Assembly: GCF_964199755.1 (NCBI RefSeq)
Contig: NC_133913.1
Span: 6,922,201 to 6,986,200, forward strand
Direction: 5' to 3'
DNA from: Larus michahellis
Taxonomy: Eukaryota; Chordata; Aves; Charadriiformes; Laridae
DNA length: 64,000 nucleotides
Of this stretch, positions 44,875 through 55,748 are shown in pieces. Both the position numbers and the translations under genes were made by a program. The notes beneath the pieces were generated by a model that was not told the origin of the DNA, did not search any database, and saw only the letters and a list, made by a program, of their open reading frames with translations. Within the stretch, counting starts at the first letter, position 1. Each line of letters opens with the position of its first letter.

Positions 44875-46045
44875 AGTGCACACATGAGTACAGCGAGAGG
44901 AACATGTACACAACCACGATCATGCACACACACCACTGAGAACCAGGACTCCTGACACCAGCTCTCAGCCCCTCTAGAGGAATCTAGGCCAGTCCTTCAG
45001 ACCCTACAGGTAAGGAAGGAATCAGCCCTGCATGCTCTGTATCAGAGCAATATGATCTCCCTCAGAAATATACCATTTCACTGTCCCCGTTTCTGTGATG
45101 ACTACCCTCAGCTCCCACAGGCTTAGCTCCGGTTTCCAGCCTCAACACATTCGGCAACATGGATGACAATTCCCTGCTACTCCTCCCGATGCCTACTGGC
45201 CATGGCCCCTGGATTGGGCGATGGAGGGGAGAGGAAGGTGGAATGGCAGCTATGGGCCATCCCAAGGGCTGTTTCCTGCTTAACCGCTCCTGCCATTCTG
45301 CAGAACAAATCATCTTCTGTAGCCCCACACTGACCCTCTGACAGCCCAGAGCAGCTCTGGCCATAGCAAGAGGAAGGCCCTTCCTCAAGAGCTCATGGGG
45401 CTGCTGACACCTCAGGGACTCCTGCCTTTCTGGACATTTGTGGGCAGAGATAACAGCAAGGCAAGGCCTGATGGTCACTGGCAGGAGAGCAGACCAGGAT
45501 ATCTTCCTCAGCTTCAAGGGTTGGTGCCCAAAACAGGAGCCACTACAGGCTGTCCCAGCCTCCCACTCCTCTGAGAATGGAGACGTGTCTCCTTGTGCTC
45601 TAACCCCCTTCCACCCCAGAGCAACACCTTTCTCCTTTGGTAGCTTGGGGAGTGTCCACAGAGGGAAGGACCACATGGAGGCCAGGCTTGAATGCAGCAG
45701 AAGTTTAATGAGTCCAAAGAGGGAGACAAAGTCACTCCAGGTGGGGGCTGCCAGTTCATGGAGCCCCACGGGCAGCAGCAGAGGCTCTGTTGTCCTTGGC
45801 CGTGCAGAAGTTCTTGCATGCTGTCTGTCTGCCTGCCCCATAGAGGGAGAGGAGACAGCAGGTCCCTACCAGGCTGGCATTAGTAGCACCTTACTGCCAA
45901 GGGGAACTGAAGCAGTCAAAGAAAAGGGAGAGAAAAGCAAAGCTCTTCAGCTACACCAAAAACACATCCTAAATCTCGATCCCTTGCCCAGCATCATGTT
46001 CTGCATTGCTCGAGATGTCTCCCTGGGGCTTTCCCAGCATCTTTA

Positions 46046-46348
46046 TCAGAGGAGGGACCTTCTGCCACAGTAGCGGCTGGAAATGCCAGAGAGGTCACAG
46101 CACCCAGAGGTGATGGGCACTCCATCACAGCTGAGGATGCTGCCAACAGCAGCGGAGGTGGAGGATCCCACAACGGTGTTCTGTGGGAAGGAGCTGAGGA
46201 TGGGGCCGGGCAGGGTGACCACCACAGGAGGAGGCTCAATGACAACACTGGAGTTCTGGCACTGCCTGATGCAGGGCTCATTGCAGCTGTTGGCCAGTGG
46301 GGTGGGGCCACAGGGCCGGCAGGGCTGGCACTGGTTGTAGCAGGACAT
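46046..46348 (-). CDS. Feather beta-keratin D
   Basis: Complete 100-residue feather keratin. It differs from keratins A/B at about five sites (for example Q8, I27, S34, PP around residue 40), all outside the structural core [14 protein letters not shown]. Cys is present at residue 94. Exon 2 starts at 46371 after an acceptor CTCTGCAG, and the donor GTGAGT is at 46727, giving a 356-bp 5' UTR intron. The ATTAAA signal is at 45704-45709. No defect is visible. Confidence 0.97.
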   Translation of the reverse strand: MSCYNQCQPCRPCGPTPLANSCNEPCIRQCQNSSVVIEPPPVVVTLPGPILSSFPQNTVVGSSTSAAVGSILSCDGVPITSGCCDLSGISSRYCGRRSLL

Positions 46349-46727
46349 GTCTCAAGGGCCTGGAGGTGCACCTGCAGAGGATCAAGGAGGAAACAGAGCA
46401 CAAGGGTGGGTGAGGAGCAGCCTTGTTACCCCCTCAGAAAGGAGCCAAGGCCACTACTGATTGGGGAGCTGGAATCTTGGCCAGGAGACACACAGTCTTC
46501 ATCACCCTACAAAGAGTAGCCTGGCCCATGGAAGGTGTCTCCTAGAGCATAAACCAAAAGCCCTGTCCGCCACCACTCAGCTTGTCTCTAAGCAGACCTT
46601 CTCCCTGCTTTCCCCTAGCATGACAAGAAGACGCAAACCGAAGGATGGAGAGAGACAATATCAGCTGAGAGGTCCATCGAGGAGAGATCTCACTTTGGAA
46701 GAGGAGGAGAAGGAGCTTCAGACTCAC

Positions 46728-46794
46728 CTGGTCCCCAAGGAGAAGAAGGCCAGAGAAGTGGAGGAGAGAGCAGGGACTTGGGCTGGCTTTTATA
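46728..46794 (-). promoter_or_regulatory. Keratin D promoter (TATA) and 5' UTR exon 1
   Basis: TATAAAAG at 46794-46787 on the minus strand and a short noncoding exon ending CCAG|GTGAGT. Confidence 0.85.
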
Positions 46795-46799
46795 CCTGC

Positions 46800-48900
46800 C
46801 CTTCATTGACGCAGCACCAGAGGCATCCTTTGCAGAGGTAACAATTTTTGCACAAGCTCATCTTGAGTGCAAACCATTGCAGCTAATGATATGGGCTGTG
46901 CTTTGGTTTCCTGCACTGCTGCCTTTTCATTTCCAGAGTTGTTCCATGCCCATTCCCCATTCCCCATTCCCCAGTGAAGGCTGTCATCAGTGGGATGAAA
47001 GGCCCCAGGATTTCCAGGGCAGGAATGCAGCAGTGTGGGCAGAAGACTCAGATCAAGTGCTGGACAGGTTCAGAGCAGATGACAATAGCCTGGGTCACTC
47101 TGCTCATCTCGCCTCATCTCACCCCAATGGTCACTTACTGTTGCTTCCCCAGATGTATGTGTTGCACTGCCAGGTTTTCACCCCACCCTGCCTAATACTG
47201 CCCGGTTCCCAGGGGTCCTCAGAAGAATCCATGGTTCATGGTGTTCCTATGTGTGTTCTTGTCTTTTGTGTACTTGTAAGCAGCCAGGTTTTTGTGAATG
47301 CACATGGGAACACAAATTTTTGCATGATTCCATGCCAGCGTGCCTGAGCCTGTGTGTATGTGTCGTTGTGTGTCACTCATCAAGAGGGCATGTGCTGGTT
47401 ATGGCAGGGATACTGTCCGCTGCTCTATCCATGAGCACCACAGAGCAGCATGTTCCCCGGGGCAAAAGGAGCCCGAGTGCAGCTGAGCGGTGATGGCACC
47501 AGCCTGCTGGAGGTGTATCCAGGGAAGAGGCACTGAAATGTAGCCCCTGCCTCCTGACACCTCCTTCTCCTGCCCCTGCAGAGCTCACACTCTGCTGCTG
47601 CCTATTTCAGGCCACAACGAGGATGGTTTCACTCCATTTTGGATCCTTAGTTGAATTCAGTGTGACACTATTTAGAGTTCCTCAGCACGGCCTCTCCAGG
47701 CCAGGGCACAGCTGCTCTCCCCAATGCTAGAGAGTTCAAAGGATGCGGATTGCATTCTGGGCAAGGAGAAAGGCTGAGCAATCCTGCCCACCTTGTGCTG
47801 GCTGCCCCTGAGTGCACTTCTTTCCAATGCAGTGTCGGTGGTGTCGGGGGTGGGACATGGCTCTCTCTCATGTCCATGTCAATGCCAAACGTATTTATGT
47901 AGCTTATCAACCTGGTGCGGGGACAGGCAGGGGCTGAGACCTTGGATCAAACAGGTCCTGAATGAAAGGAACATGAAGCCTGACATTGCTGTGCTGTGAG
48001 TGGAAGGACAGACCCTGCGGCTTGCACAGGAAAGCCAAAGAACTAATGACCACTTTGGACTTCAGCCAATAAGGTCCATCATGTCCCACATTGGAATCTC
48101 AGTCTGAGCCCAGCAACTGTCCCTGGGAGGGAAGGGACAGTGGATTCAAGACCACATCCCCCAAAGCCAGCTACTGTCCCACAGGGCTGTCCAGTATAGA
48201 CCCTCTTTCTGACAAGGGCTGTGCCCAGTGGGGAAATTTTCTAAGGCCATCTCCCCTCCTGAATATCGGTCGCCCTGTGCTCACATCAAGCTTGGAGACA
48301 GTACAGCCAAGGGCTTTCCCCCTTGCCTTTGAGAGACCTTAGTGAGATCAGAGGCAGGGAGCTCTGCTGGGAGAGCTCAGCCAGGGCAGGTTCCCCTCTC
48401 CGTGGAGCTGCTGTTTCTGAGCTGAGGCTCTAGTGTAGCCACGATAGCTGACTGTTCCTTTTCTATTGCTACCTGAGAGCATCCAGCAGAACCCCGTGCC
48501 CTTCCCTTCCACATCTGGTTTTAAATGTCCAAGTTTTGTCCAAGAATGTCCGAGACATATTCGAGAAAATAAGAGTACTGTTAAAATAGCAAGCACTTGA
48601 CCTCCAAACCTTCCTGCCATGCCCTGCTGCTGTGCCATTTGCCCTCCCCTTGGCTCCTTCCAGGCCACCAGCGTCCCCGTGGCTGAGGTGCCCGTGCCGG
48701 GGACAGCCCGTGCCCGCCCTCCCTCACAGCCGGTGTAGCTGCGGGCAGCTCCGCTCCGGCCGGTCTCTGCCCCGGTGCCGCCTTCCTGCTCAGGGCGCAG
48801 GGCTGAGCCCCGGGGCGGAACTGGCGGAGGCGGAGAGGAGAGTAGAGGAGGCGGCGGAGAGAAGGGGGCGTGGCAGGAGCAGAAAGCCGAGGCTGGCGGC
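46800..48900. other. Flank between keratin D and V4
   Basis: Homologous to unit 0 (640-2508) with one copy of the GGTCCTGAATGAAAGG segment. Unlike units 0, A and B, the old CR1 remnant is missing or unrecognisable between 48430 and 48640. No gene recognised. Confidence 0.6.
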
Positions 48901-48932
48901 GGGCAGCGAGGCACGGGCGGCGGAGCGGCGGG

Positions 48933-49715
48933 ATGCAGCGGTACCGGCGCGCAGGGCTGTCGGGGCTGGCCGTGCTGCTGCTGGGTGTGTGGGGCTGGTG
49001 GCGGCAGGCAGTGGGCTGTGTGTTACCAGCGCTGGAGCCGGGGCTCTCCTGCTCCTTCTCGAACCTTATTCCCCCTCTGTTCTCCTTTCTACAGACATCC
49101 CTTCTGCCCTCAATGAGGACATTCCCTCCCAGATGACCTGTCTCACTCTGTTACTCCATCCATCCATCCATCCATCCATCCATCCATCCATCCATTCCTC
49201 CCAGTCCATATCTTTTCCTTATTCCTTTCTCCTCGTCTTTATTCTGTTCTTCCAAACATCCCTCCTACATTCTTGTCTCCAACCAAGCACTCTCAGAGAA
49301 ATTTTCTCTCCATACTTTGTTCTCTGAACATATCCCCATCATCAGTGACCTGTCTTCTCCCCTCTCCTGGTGCATGACATTTCCTGCTGAAGCAAAGTGA
49401 TTCTTCTTTTCTTCTTGGCAGTGGCTGCAGGCAGAACCCAGGTGCAGCAAGAGCCGTTGGCAGAGACCACCGAGGGCGCCGGCATCAGCATCAACTGCTC
49501 CCACCCCAACATAAAGATCACCTACTTCATCCACTGGTACCGTCAGCTCCTGGGCCGAGGCCCTGCATACCTCGTGAGCAGCCTAAAAGACTCCAAAGAG
49601 CTGCGGGACCCGCCGGGGCGGCTGTGGGTGTCGGCAGACCACCGCTCCAGTGCCCTGTGGCTCGCCCGGCCCCGGCGCGGCGACGCGGCGGTGTATTACT
49701 GTGCCGTGGGTCTCC
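48933..49715 (+). CDS. TRAV: TRAV1-like V segment V4, intact
   Basis: Best-preserved member of the TRAV1-like group. Exon 1 (48933-48984) encodes the leader MQRYRRAGLSGLAVLLL; donor G|GTGTGT. Exon 2 (49422-49715) starts after TTGGCAG; the join gives LLLVAAG. The V domain has QVQQEP at the mature N-terminus, ISINC, IHWYRQ, FR3 SKELRDPPGRLWVSA, and GDAAVYYCAV. All expected residues (two Cys, Trp, FR3 Asp) are present. A (CATC)n run lies in the intron. Chicken TRAV1-type genes share this pattern from memory of the family; alpha versus delta use is not decided here. Confidence 0.93.
49155..49196. repeat. (CATC)n microsatellite in V4 intron
   Basis: About ten uninterrupted CATC/ATCC units; shorter CATC/CCTC runs are at 6590-6620 and 20808-20832 in the equivalent introns. 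Confidence 0.95.
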
Positions 49716-49754
49716 CACGGGGAGAGGAGCCGGGGCTGCGGCCGGGCAGGAACC
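49716..49754 (+). other. 23-RSS of V4
   Basis: CACGGGG, 23-bp spacer identical to V1 and V2, GCAGGAACC. Confidence 0.88.
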
Positions 49755-51114
49755 GTCGCGGGCGGGGCCGGGCGTGTGTGTTGTGGGCGGAGGAACAGCC
49801 CTGGGCGGGCCCGCCAGGGGGCGCTGCGCTCCGCCCGCCGGGTCCCCTCCGGACAACCGGAAGGGGTTTCACAGTTCGTTCCCCTGGAAAAGCTCAGATA
49901 TACAATGGAAAACTGAGTCCGCCAGCTACAGAATTTCAGACACCTGCCCAAATGTTCCTGCTAGTGTTACAAAGTCATTGCATGGGGTCAGAAGTTGAAG
50001 CTCCCCAGCGGCAGGAGAAGGGCATGTCGAGGTCAGAGGCACCTTCAAACGCTCCCCACAGGGGCTCAGTGGTGAGACCAGGAGCTTCTTTGACAGGATT
50101 CAGCACCTTGGCAGCTGGGGCCCAGGAGACAGGGTAAACCGCTTGGCAGCCTCAAGGCATGCCAGGTTTCTCCTTGAGGGATGAGTCAGAAAGGGATTTG
50201 CTGAGTTGCCCTCAGGGGCTGGAGGTCTGAAGGGAATGAGAGCTGGCAGGAGGCCTCTGGTAAGAGGCTGTGGGCTCCAGCCAGGCCCCGGGGAACTCTG
50301 TGTGACTCAAGCAGCTGACAGAGGTGGTCAAACCCATGGGCAGAGGCTTCCAAGGCACAGAGTGAAGGATCTGTCTTGCTCCCTGTCCCCGTCCCCTGCG
50401 CCATGGGGCTTCCCCCACCTGACCGGAACCGGCATCAGCACCAGCACTGGGCGTGGCATCAGCATCCACCATGGCCCCAGCACCGGCATCACCGGGTCCT
50501 CCTTGGAGTCAGTGCCTGGGCTCAGCCCCATTTCTCATCAATGGCTCCTGTGGATCTGTGCTCCTGAAGGCAGCGGACAGCCCCTTGGTCAGCAGACACA
50601 TGGAGACTGAGATGCTCAGTGCAAGGCAGGGAGGGGAGTGTGGTGTTTCCTACAAGATTCTCTTGCTTCCCCATAAAGTGCTCCCAGTGTTCTGGGTAAC
50701 GTGGCATCCTCTGGCCTGTCCGTAAAGGCCTGATAGCTTTGTCTCAGAAATGCCTCACAGACGTAGAATAAGTTGCAATGGCAGTCATCCCTTACACAGC
50801 AAGGATCCACCCCAGCGAACCATAAATGTTTGTAAGAGCTCCTTCAAGTTCTCTTTACTGTGGCCTACCACCTGCTCCTCAGCCCTGTCAGGGCCAGACG
50901 TTCACCTGGGCTGTAGTGGTTCCCTTGCTTTGCAGCAGTGCTTGATTTTATTCCTCTGACACCAATGGAGACAAAGAATTCACCCCAGAACACCTTTGGA
51001 TCCTCCCTCTTGCCTAGGTAGCTGATTCCTTCTGGACATGACAAAGCTGTTTCAAACAGGGCAGTACGTTGCCCCAAAGGAAACACCAATATAGTCAAAC
51101 AGGGGGACCTCCCC
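49755..51114. other. Flank downstream of V4
   Basis: 49886-50290 is homologous to 7780-8200. The CpG-rich block seen after V1-V3 is largely missing. 50420-50500 has short repeated CACCAGCAC/GGCATCAGC motifs. No gene recognised. Confidence 0.6.
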
Positions 51115-51600
51115 AGGGGGCACATGCTTCTGCTTGTCTTTGTCTTCTCCGTGCATCTCCTAATCATAGTGGGAATAGCCTCATGGTTGTCACCGCAGGA
51201 TCCTGAGGTAGCTCTTCCTTGGCTGGTTTTCCTTCTTGGAGATCTGCTGTGCCACCACCGTTGTCCCCAGATGCTGGAGGCATTCCATCATTTGTGTTTC
51301 CTGCTTTCCTTTTCCCACTTCTTCCTAGGTATGACTGAGTTCCTGATCCTCTCAGCCACGTCCTTTGATCATTCTGTCACCATATGCAAGCTGCTCGGTG
51401 AAAAATGCTGTCACGACAAAGAAAGTCTGCTTCCTGCCAGCACTGGGAGCACGCACAGTCGGCTTTATGGTCATCTTTGCCCAGGTGGCTCTGCTGCTGC
51501 AGTGCCCTTTCTGCACCAAGAAGGTTGTTGACCAGTTCTACCGAGATGCTGGGCCAGCAGGATCATGGCCTGTTTGGGTTGGGTTGACCTTGGCTGGCTG
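51115..51600 (+). pseudogene. Olfactory receptor pseudogene, plus strand
   Basis: Degraded OR: a TM1-like segment (LLIIVGIASWL) and the TM3 region GMTEFLILSATSFDHSVTICKLL, matching the OR pattern G.TEF.LL..MS.DRY.AIC..L with DRY changed to DHS. After 51400 the frame shifts and continues with TM4/ECL2-like residues (PFCTKKVVDQFYRDAGP). TM6-TM7 are absent. It is nonfunctional. Confidence 0.78.
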
Positions 51601-51729
51601 CCAGGTGCCCACCAAGCTGCTCTGTCACCCCCACTCCTCAGGAGGACGGGGGGAGAAAAGAAGACGAAACAAGAGAGAACAAGCTCATGTGTTGAGAGAA
51701 GGACAAGGAGATCACTCAGCCATTACTGT

Positions 51730-52700
51730 CACGGGCAATACAGGCTTGACTTGGGGAAATCAGTTTAATGTATTGACAATCAAATCCGAGTAGGATAACA
51801 GAAAATAACAAATCTAACAGCACCTTCCCCCCACCCCTCTCTTCTTCACAAGCTCAACTTCACTCCTGACTTCTCTACTTCCTCCTCCCAAGCATCTCAG
51901 GGGGAAGGGGAACGGGGGGTGCAGTCCGTTCATAACGCTTCTTCTCTGCCACTCCTTCCTTCTCGTGCTCTTCCTCTGCTCCAATGTGGAGTCCTTCCCA
52001 TGGGAGACTTTGTGAACCGCTCCAACACAGGCCCTTCCCATGGATTGCAGTTCTTCATGAACTGCTCCAGCATGGGCCCTTTCCATGGTCTGCAGTCCTT
52101 CAGGCACAGATTGTTGCAGTGTGGGTCCCCCGCAGGGCCACAGGTTCCGCCAGAAAACCTGCTGCAGTGTGGGGTCCTCTCCATGGGGCCACAGGTCCTG
52201 CCAGCAGCCTGGTCCAGCGTGGGGTCTCCATGGAGTCACAGCTTCCTTCAGGGCACATCTACCTGCTGTGGTGTGGGGTCCTCCATGGGCTGCAAGTGGA
52301 TATCTGCTCCACCTCTAACCTCCATGGGCTGCAGGGGGACAGCCTGCGTCCCCATGGTCTTCACCATGAACTACAGGGGAATCTCTGCTCTGCGCCTGGA
52401 GCACCTCTTCCCACTCCTTCTTCACTGACATTGGTGTCTGCAGGGCTGTTTCTCTCACCTATTCTCACTCCTCTCTTCCAGCTGCTCTTGCGCAACTGTT
52501 TTTTCCCTTCTTAAATATGTTAGCATAGAGGTCCTACCACTATCGCTGGATGGCTCCGATTTAGTCAGTGGCGGACCTGTCTTGGAGCTGGCTGGAGCTG
52601 GTTCTGTTCAACATGGGACAGATGCAACTTCTGTCATCTTCTCACAGAAGCCACCCCTGCAGCCTCCCTGATACCAAACCCTTGTCCAATAAACCAGATA
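51730..52700 (-). repeat. ERVL-like solo LTR (avian CCATGGG-rich type)
   Basis: ~970-bp block with many spaced repeats of CATGGG(C/A)TGCAG and GTGTGGGGTCC motifs, ending AAACCCTTGTCCAATAAACC. It resembles, from memory, a common avian ERVL LTR family. ATTAAA in the minus direction near 51766 suggests minus orientation. Ends and orientation are uncertain; frames within it are products of the repeats. Confidence 0.5.
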
Positions 52701-52961
52701 CAGTCCACCCCTCGCCTCTGTGAATCGCATATTTGAGAATTGTCCTTAATAGATGCATTCATCACACAATCTACAATGTTCACAAACTTCTCTTACATCA
52801 ACAAAAAAGAATTCCTCACACCAAAATTGAAATAACACCATCACAACACCCACTAAGGTGGGCAATTTACACACACTCCACGCCCCGTCCCTCCACAACA
52901 ATGACATCAGCAGCAATTCCCCACAATTATTCCACTCTCTGGTCTCTAGCAATGTTTAGTC
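52701..52961. other. No gene recognised
   Basis: Short AT-rich segment between the LTR-like block and a CR1. Nothing recognised. Confidence 0.4.
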
Positions 52962-53872
52962 CATGTTCCAGGGTTCCCCAGGGCTCAATTTCAGGGCCAG
53001 TCCTCTTTAATGGTTTCATAAATGATCTGGAGGCAGGAATCAAATGTACCTTGAGTAAGTTTGCCAACGATACTAAACCAGGAGGAGCTGTGGACTCCCT
53101 TGAGGGTAGAGAGGCCTTGTAGAGAGATCCGGGTAAACCAGAGCACTGGGCAATCACCAGCCATATGAAAAGCAACAAGATCAAGTGACAGATTCCTCAC
53201 CTGGGATGAGGTAATCCTGGTTACACATGCAAACCGGGGGATGAGAGGCTGGAGAGCAGCCCCGTGGAAAGAGGTCAGAGGGTTTGGGTCGATGGCAAGT
53301 TGAATATGAGTCACCAGTGTGCCCTGGCAGCCAAAAGGGCCAACAGTGTGCTGGGGTGCATCAAGCCCAGCGTAGCTAGCTGTTTTTGGGAGATGATTGT
53401 CCCACTCTACACTGCACTAGTGTGGCCCCACCTCGAGTCCTGTGTGCAGTTATGGGCGCCTCAACTTAAGAAGGACAGCAAACTATTGGAGTGTGTCCAG
53501 GAGAACGGTGATCAAGATGGTGAAAGGTCTCGAGGGCAAGACTTAGGAGGAGTGGCTGAGGTCACTTGGTAGGTTCAGCTTGGAGAAGAGAAGGCTGCGG
53601 GGTGACCTCATTGCAGTCCACAATTTCCTCAAGGAGGGGCAGTGGAAGGGCAGGTGCTGATCTCCTCTTTCTGGTGACCAGTGACAGGACACATAGAAAT
53701 GGTATGAAGCTGCATCAGAGAAGCTCAGATTGAACATTAGGAAAAGGTTCTTCACTGAAAGGGAGATCGGTCACTGGAACAATCTCCCCAGGGAAGTAGT
53801 CACAGCACCAAGCTTGTTAGAGTTGAAGGAACGTATGGATAATGCTCTTAGTCATATGGTTTAGTTTTAGGT
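52962..53872 (+). mobile_element. CR1: CR1 LINE fragment, plus strand
   Basis: Starts within the RT domain ([13 protein letters not shown]) and carries KFANDTK, in which the catalytic FADD has become FAND. It continues to the C-terminal region with indels and stops. Its 3' tail is missing and it abuts the next CR1 tail to tail. Confidence 0.88.
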
Positions 53873-54593
53873 AGAATCATAGAATCATAGAATCATTTAG
53901 GTTGGAAAAGACCCTTAGGATCATTGAGTCCAACCATCAACTCCACCCTATGAAGTTCTCCCTTACACTATATCCCTTAACACCACATCTAAACAAGTCT
54001 TAAACACATTCAGGGATGGTGAATCCACCACCTCCCCGGGCAGCCTATTCCAGTGTCTAACCACTCTTTCTCTGAAGAATTTTTTCCTAATGTCCAGCCT
54101 AACCCTACCCTGCTGCAGCTTGAACCCATTCCTTCTTGTTCTATCACTAATTACCTGTGAGAAGAGACCAGCAGCAACCTCTCGACAATGTCCTTTCAAG
54201 TAGTTGTAGAGAGTGATGAGGTCTCCCCTCAGCCTCCTTTTCCTCAAACTAAACAGTCACAGCTCCTTCAATCGCTCCTCATCAAATTTATTCTCCAGGC
54301 CCTTCACCAGCATTGTTGCCCTCCTCTGCACTCGCTCCAGCACCTCGATATCTCTCTCATATTGAGGTGCCCAAAACTGGCCACAATACTCAAGGTGTGG
54401 CCTCACCAGTGCTGAGTACAGGGCGACAATTACCTCCCTACTTCTGCTGGTCACACTATTTCTAATACAAGCCAGGATGCCATTGGCTTCTTGGCCACCT
54501 GGGCACACTGCTGGCTCATATTCAGCCGCTTGTCAATTAGAACCCCCAGGTCCTTTTCTGCCGGGCAGCTCTCCAGCCACACTTCCCCAAGCC
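53873..54593 (-). mobile_element. CR1: CR1 LINE fragment, minus strand
   Basis: 3' end at 53873 with three ATTCTATG-type octamers (AGAATCATAGAATCATAGAA). RT C-terminal region on the minus strand with one frame change near 54257. It ends at the arm of a perfect inverted repeat. Confidence 0.9.
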
Positions 54594-54649
54594 TGTAGCA
54601 ACGCATGGGCTTGGGGAAGTGTGGCTGGAGAGCTGCCCGGCAGAAAAGG
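54552..54649. repeat. Perfect 42-bp inverted repeat with 14-bp spacer
   Basis: Left arm 54552-54593 and right arm 54608-54649 are exact reverse complements. The arms are CR1 RT sequence (LPGRK/SCPAEKD coding region in opposite orientations). The right arm leads into a plus-strand CR1 3' tail. Confidence 0.97.
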
Positions 54650-54731
54650 TAGTCCTGCAAGAAGCAGGGAGTTGGACGCAATGATCCTTATGGGTCCCTT
54701 CCAACTTGGGATATTCTAAGATTCTATGACA
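54608..54731 (+). mobile_element. CR1: CR1 3' tail, plus strand
   Basis: After the inverted-repeat arm comes a CR1 3' UTR (GTTGGACGCAATGATCC...CCCTTCCAACTTGGG) ending ATTCTAAGATTCTATG. The RT C-terminal part is skipped, so this is a short internally deleted copy. Confidence 0.85.
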
Positions 54732-54893
54732 TGCCAGCACACATAAAAATACATGTGCATATACATTCAGTTACATGGGAACCCCTGCGCAGGCGCACAC
54801 ACACACACGTTCACCCCTGAGACTTGTCACTACATAAGTGTTCACATATGCTTATACACACTTGCACCTAGATATATATGCAAGCTCCTGTAC
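54732..54893. repeat. CA-rich tract (left flank of provirus 2)
   Basis: Alternating CA/TG-rich sequence with CACACACACAC near 54798; continues on the far side of the provirus. Confidence 0.75.
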
Positions 54894-55251
54894 TGAGGAG
54901 AAATAACTGGACTCCAGAAGATCCAATGTGAATCAACAGAAGCCGTTTATTAAGCACAGATCATCATCTTTTATACCCTGTGTTGTAGCCATACATGCCA
55001 CTTGCTTATTTCTGATTAGCTGGTTACACTGTCCACGCGCTGTCCATGCAGTTCATTCACACATCAGATTGGTTACAAGAATTCTTATAGTAAATTGCTT
55101 AGTCATTAGCACAACATGTTTTCTACCTTCTCAGTTCCCGTTTTTCCCATGTACTAATTCCATCTTCTACCACCTGTTTTGCTCTTAATCTAATCTCTCA
55201 TAGTAGGGAGGCTGGCTCACATGACCATTTTCTCTCAGATGCATTCCTACA
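54894..55251 (-). repeat. Provirus 2 3' LTR
   Basis: TGAGGAGAAATAACTGG to GCATTCCTACA on the plus strand. TTTATA near 54968 serves as TATA on the minus strand and TTTATT near 54947 as the polyadenylation signal region. Same length as the 5' LTR. Confidence 0.93.
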
Positions 55252-55748
55252 ATACCCCCTTTTCTTCTTCTCTGCCAGCCAGACCTTATGCATGGCATTT
55301 TCTATCATGTCAGTCACTTTGTGGAGAACACACAAGGCTGCCATAATCAATAATATTATAACCAACAATAGCATGAGCCCTTGCTTTAGTAAATCTGATA
55401 ACCATCCCGTTATACCCCATGAGCTTAACCAATCATCAAAACCGTTTTTAACCACTTTTAATTTGGACATGTTATCCTTCAGCTCCCGTAACTGCTTATG
55501 AATGGATGATAAGTGGTCAGAAAGGTTCATACAACACATACCTTCAAAATCTTCACATCCATGACCCTGAGCCAACAGCAAAAATCAATCATCACCCCTA
55601 TGGTGTCTCCACAAAAGTTCACTAGGGTCATGTTAAATGTTGGGTAAACTGAATTGAATCCTGCTGTATTAAAAGAAGCCGAAATACCAAGGGTTCTCAA
55701 TTTTGTGTTCAGCTGCAACTTCCAATCACAAGGATAAGCCCGACACAA
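55198..55748 (-). pseudogene. Provirus 2 env TM remnant (3' copy)
   Basis: Gamma/alpha-type transmembrane subunit piece: a CX6CC motif (in GCEDFEGMCC) that normally binds the surface subunit covalently, a heptad-like stretch, and a ~22-residue membrane span followed by a cytoplasmic tail running into the LTR. Upstream residues continue in another frame, so the gene is frameshifted. Fusion peptide and surface subunit are not recognisable. Confidence 0.85.
55252..55275 (-). promoter_or_regulatory. Provirus 2 polypurine tract
   Basis: GAAGAAGAAAAGGGGG on the minus strand immediately before the 3' LTR; it would prime plus-strand DNA synthesis. Confidence 0.85.

Larger units (their letters stand above)
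45030..50290. repeat. Unit D (keratin D - V4), diverged copy of the compound unit
   Basis: Begins with a scrap of the OR remnant (GATCTCCCTCAGAAATATAC), then keratin D, upstream flank, and V4, in the same order and orientations as units 0, A and B. It is diverged from A/B and most like unit 0 downstream of the V segment. Confidence 0.85.

Noticed and set aside
48348-48914. 188-codon minus-strand frame upstream of V4
   Set aside because: It is antisense to GC-rich V4 upstream sequence and is not conserved in the other units.
6900-50000. Possible D, J or constant segments near the V genes
   Set aside because: No 12-RSS with an FGxG motif and no constant immunoglobulin domain was found; the V(D)J partners must lie elsewhere.
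51919-52514. Cys/His/Gly-rich frames of 140-176 codons
   Set aside because: They are produced by the CATGGG/TGCAG repeats of an LTR-like element and resemble no known protein.
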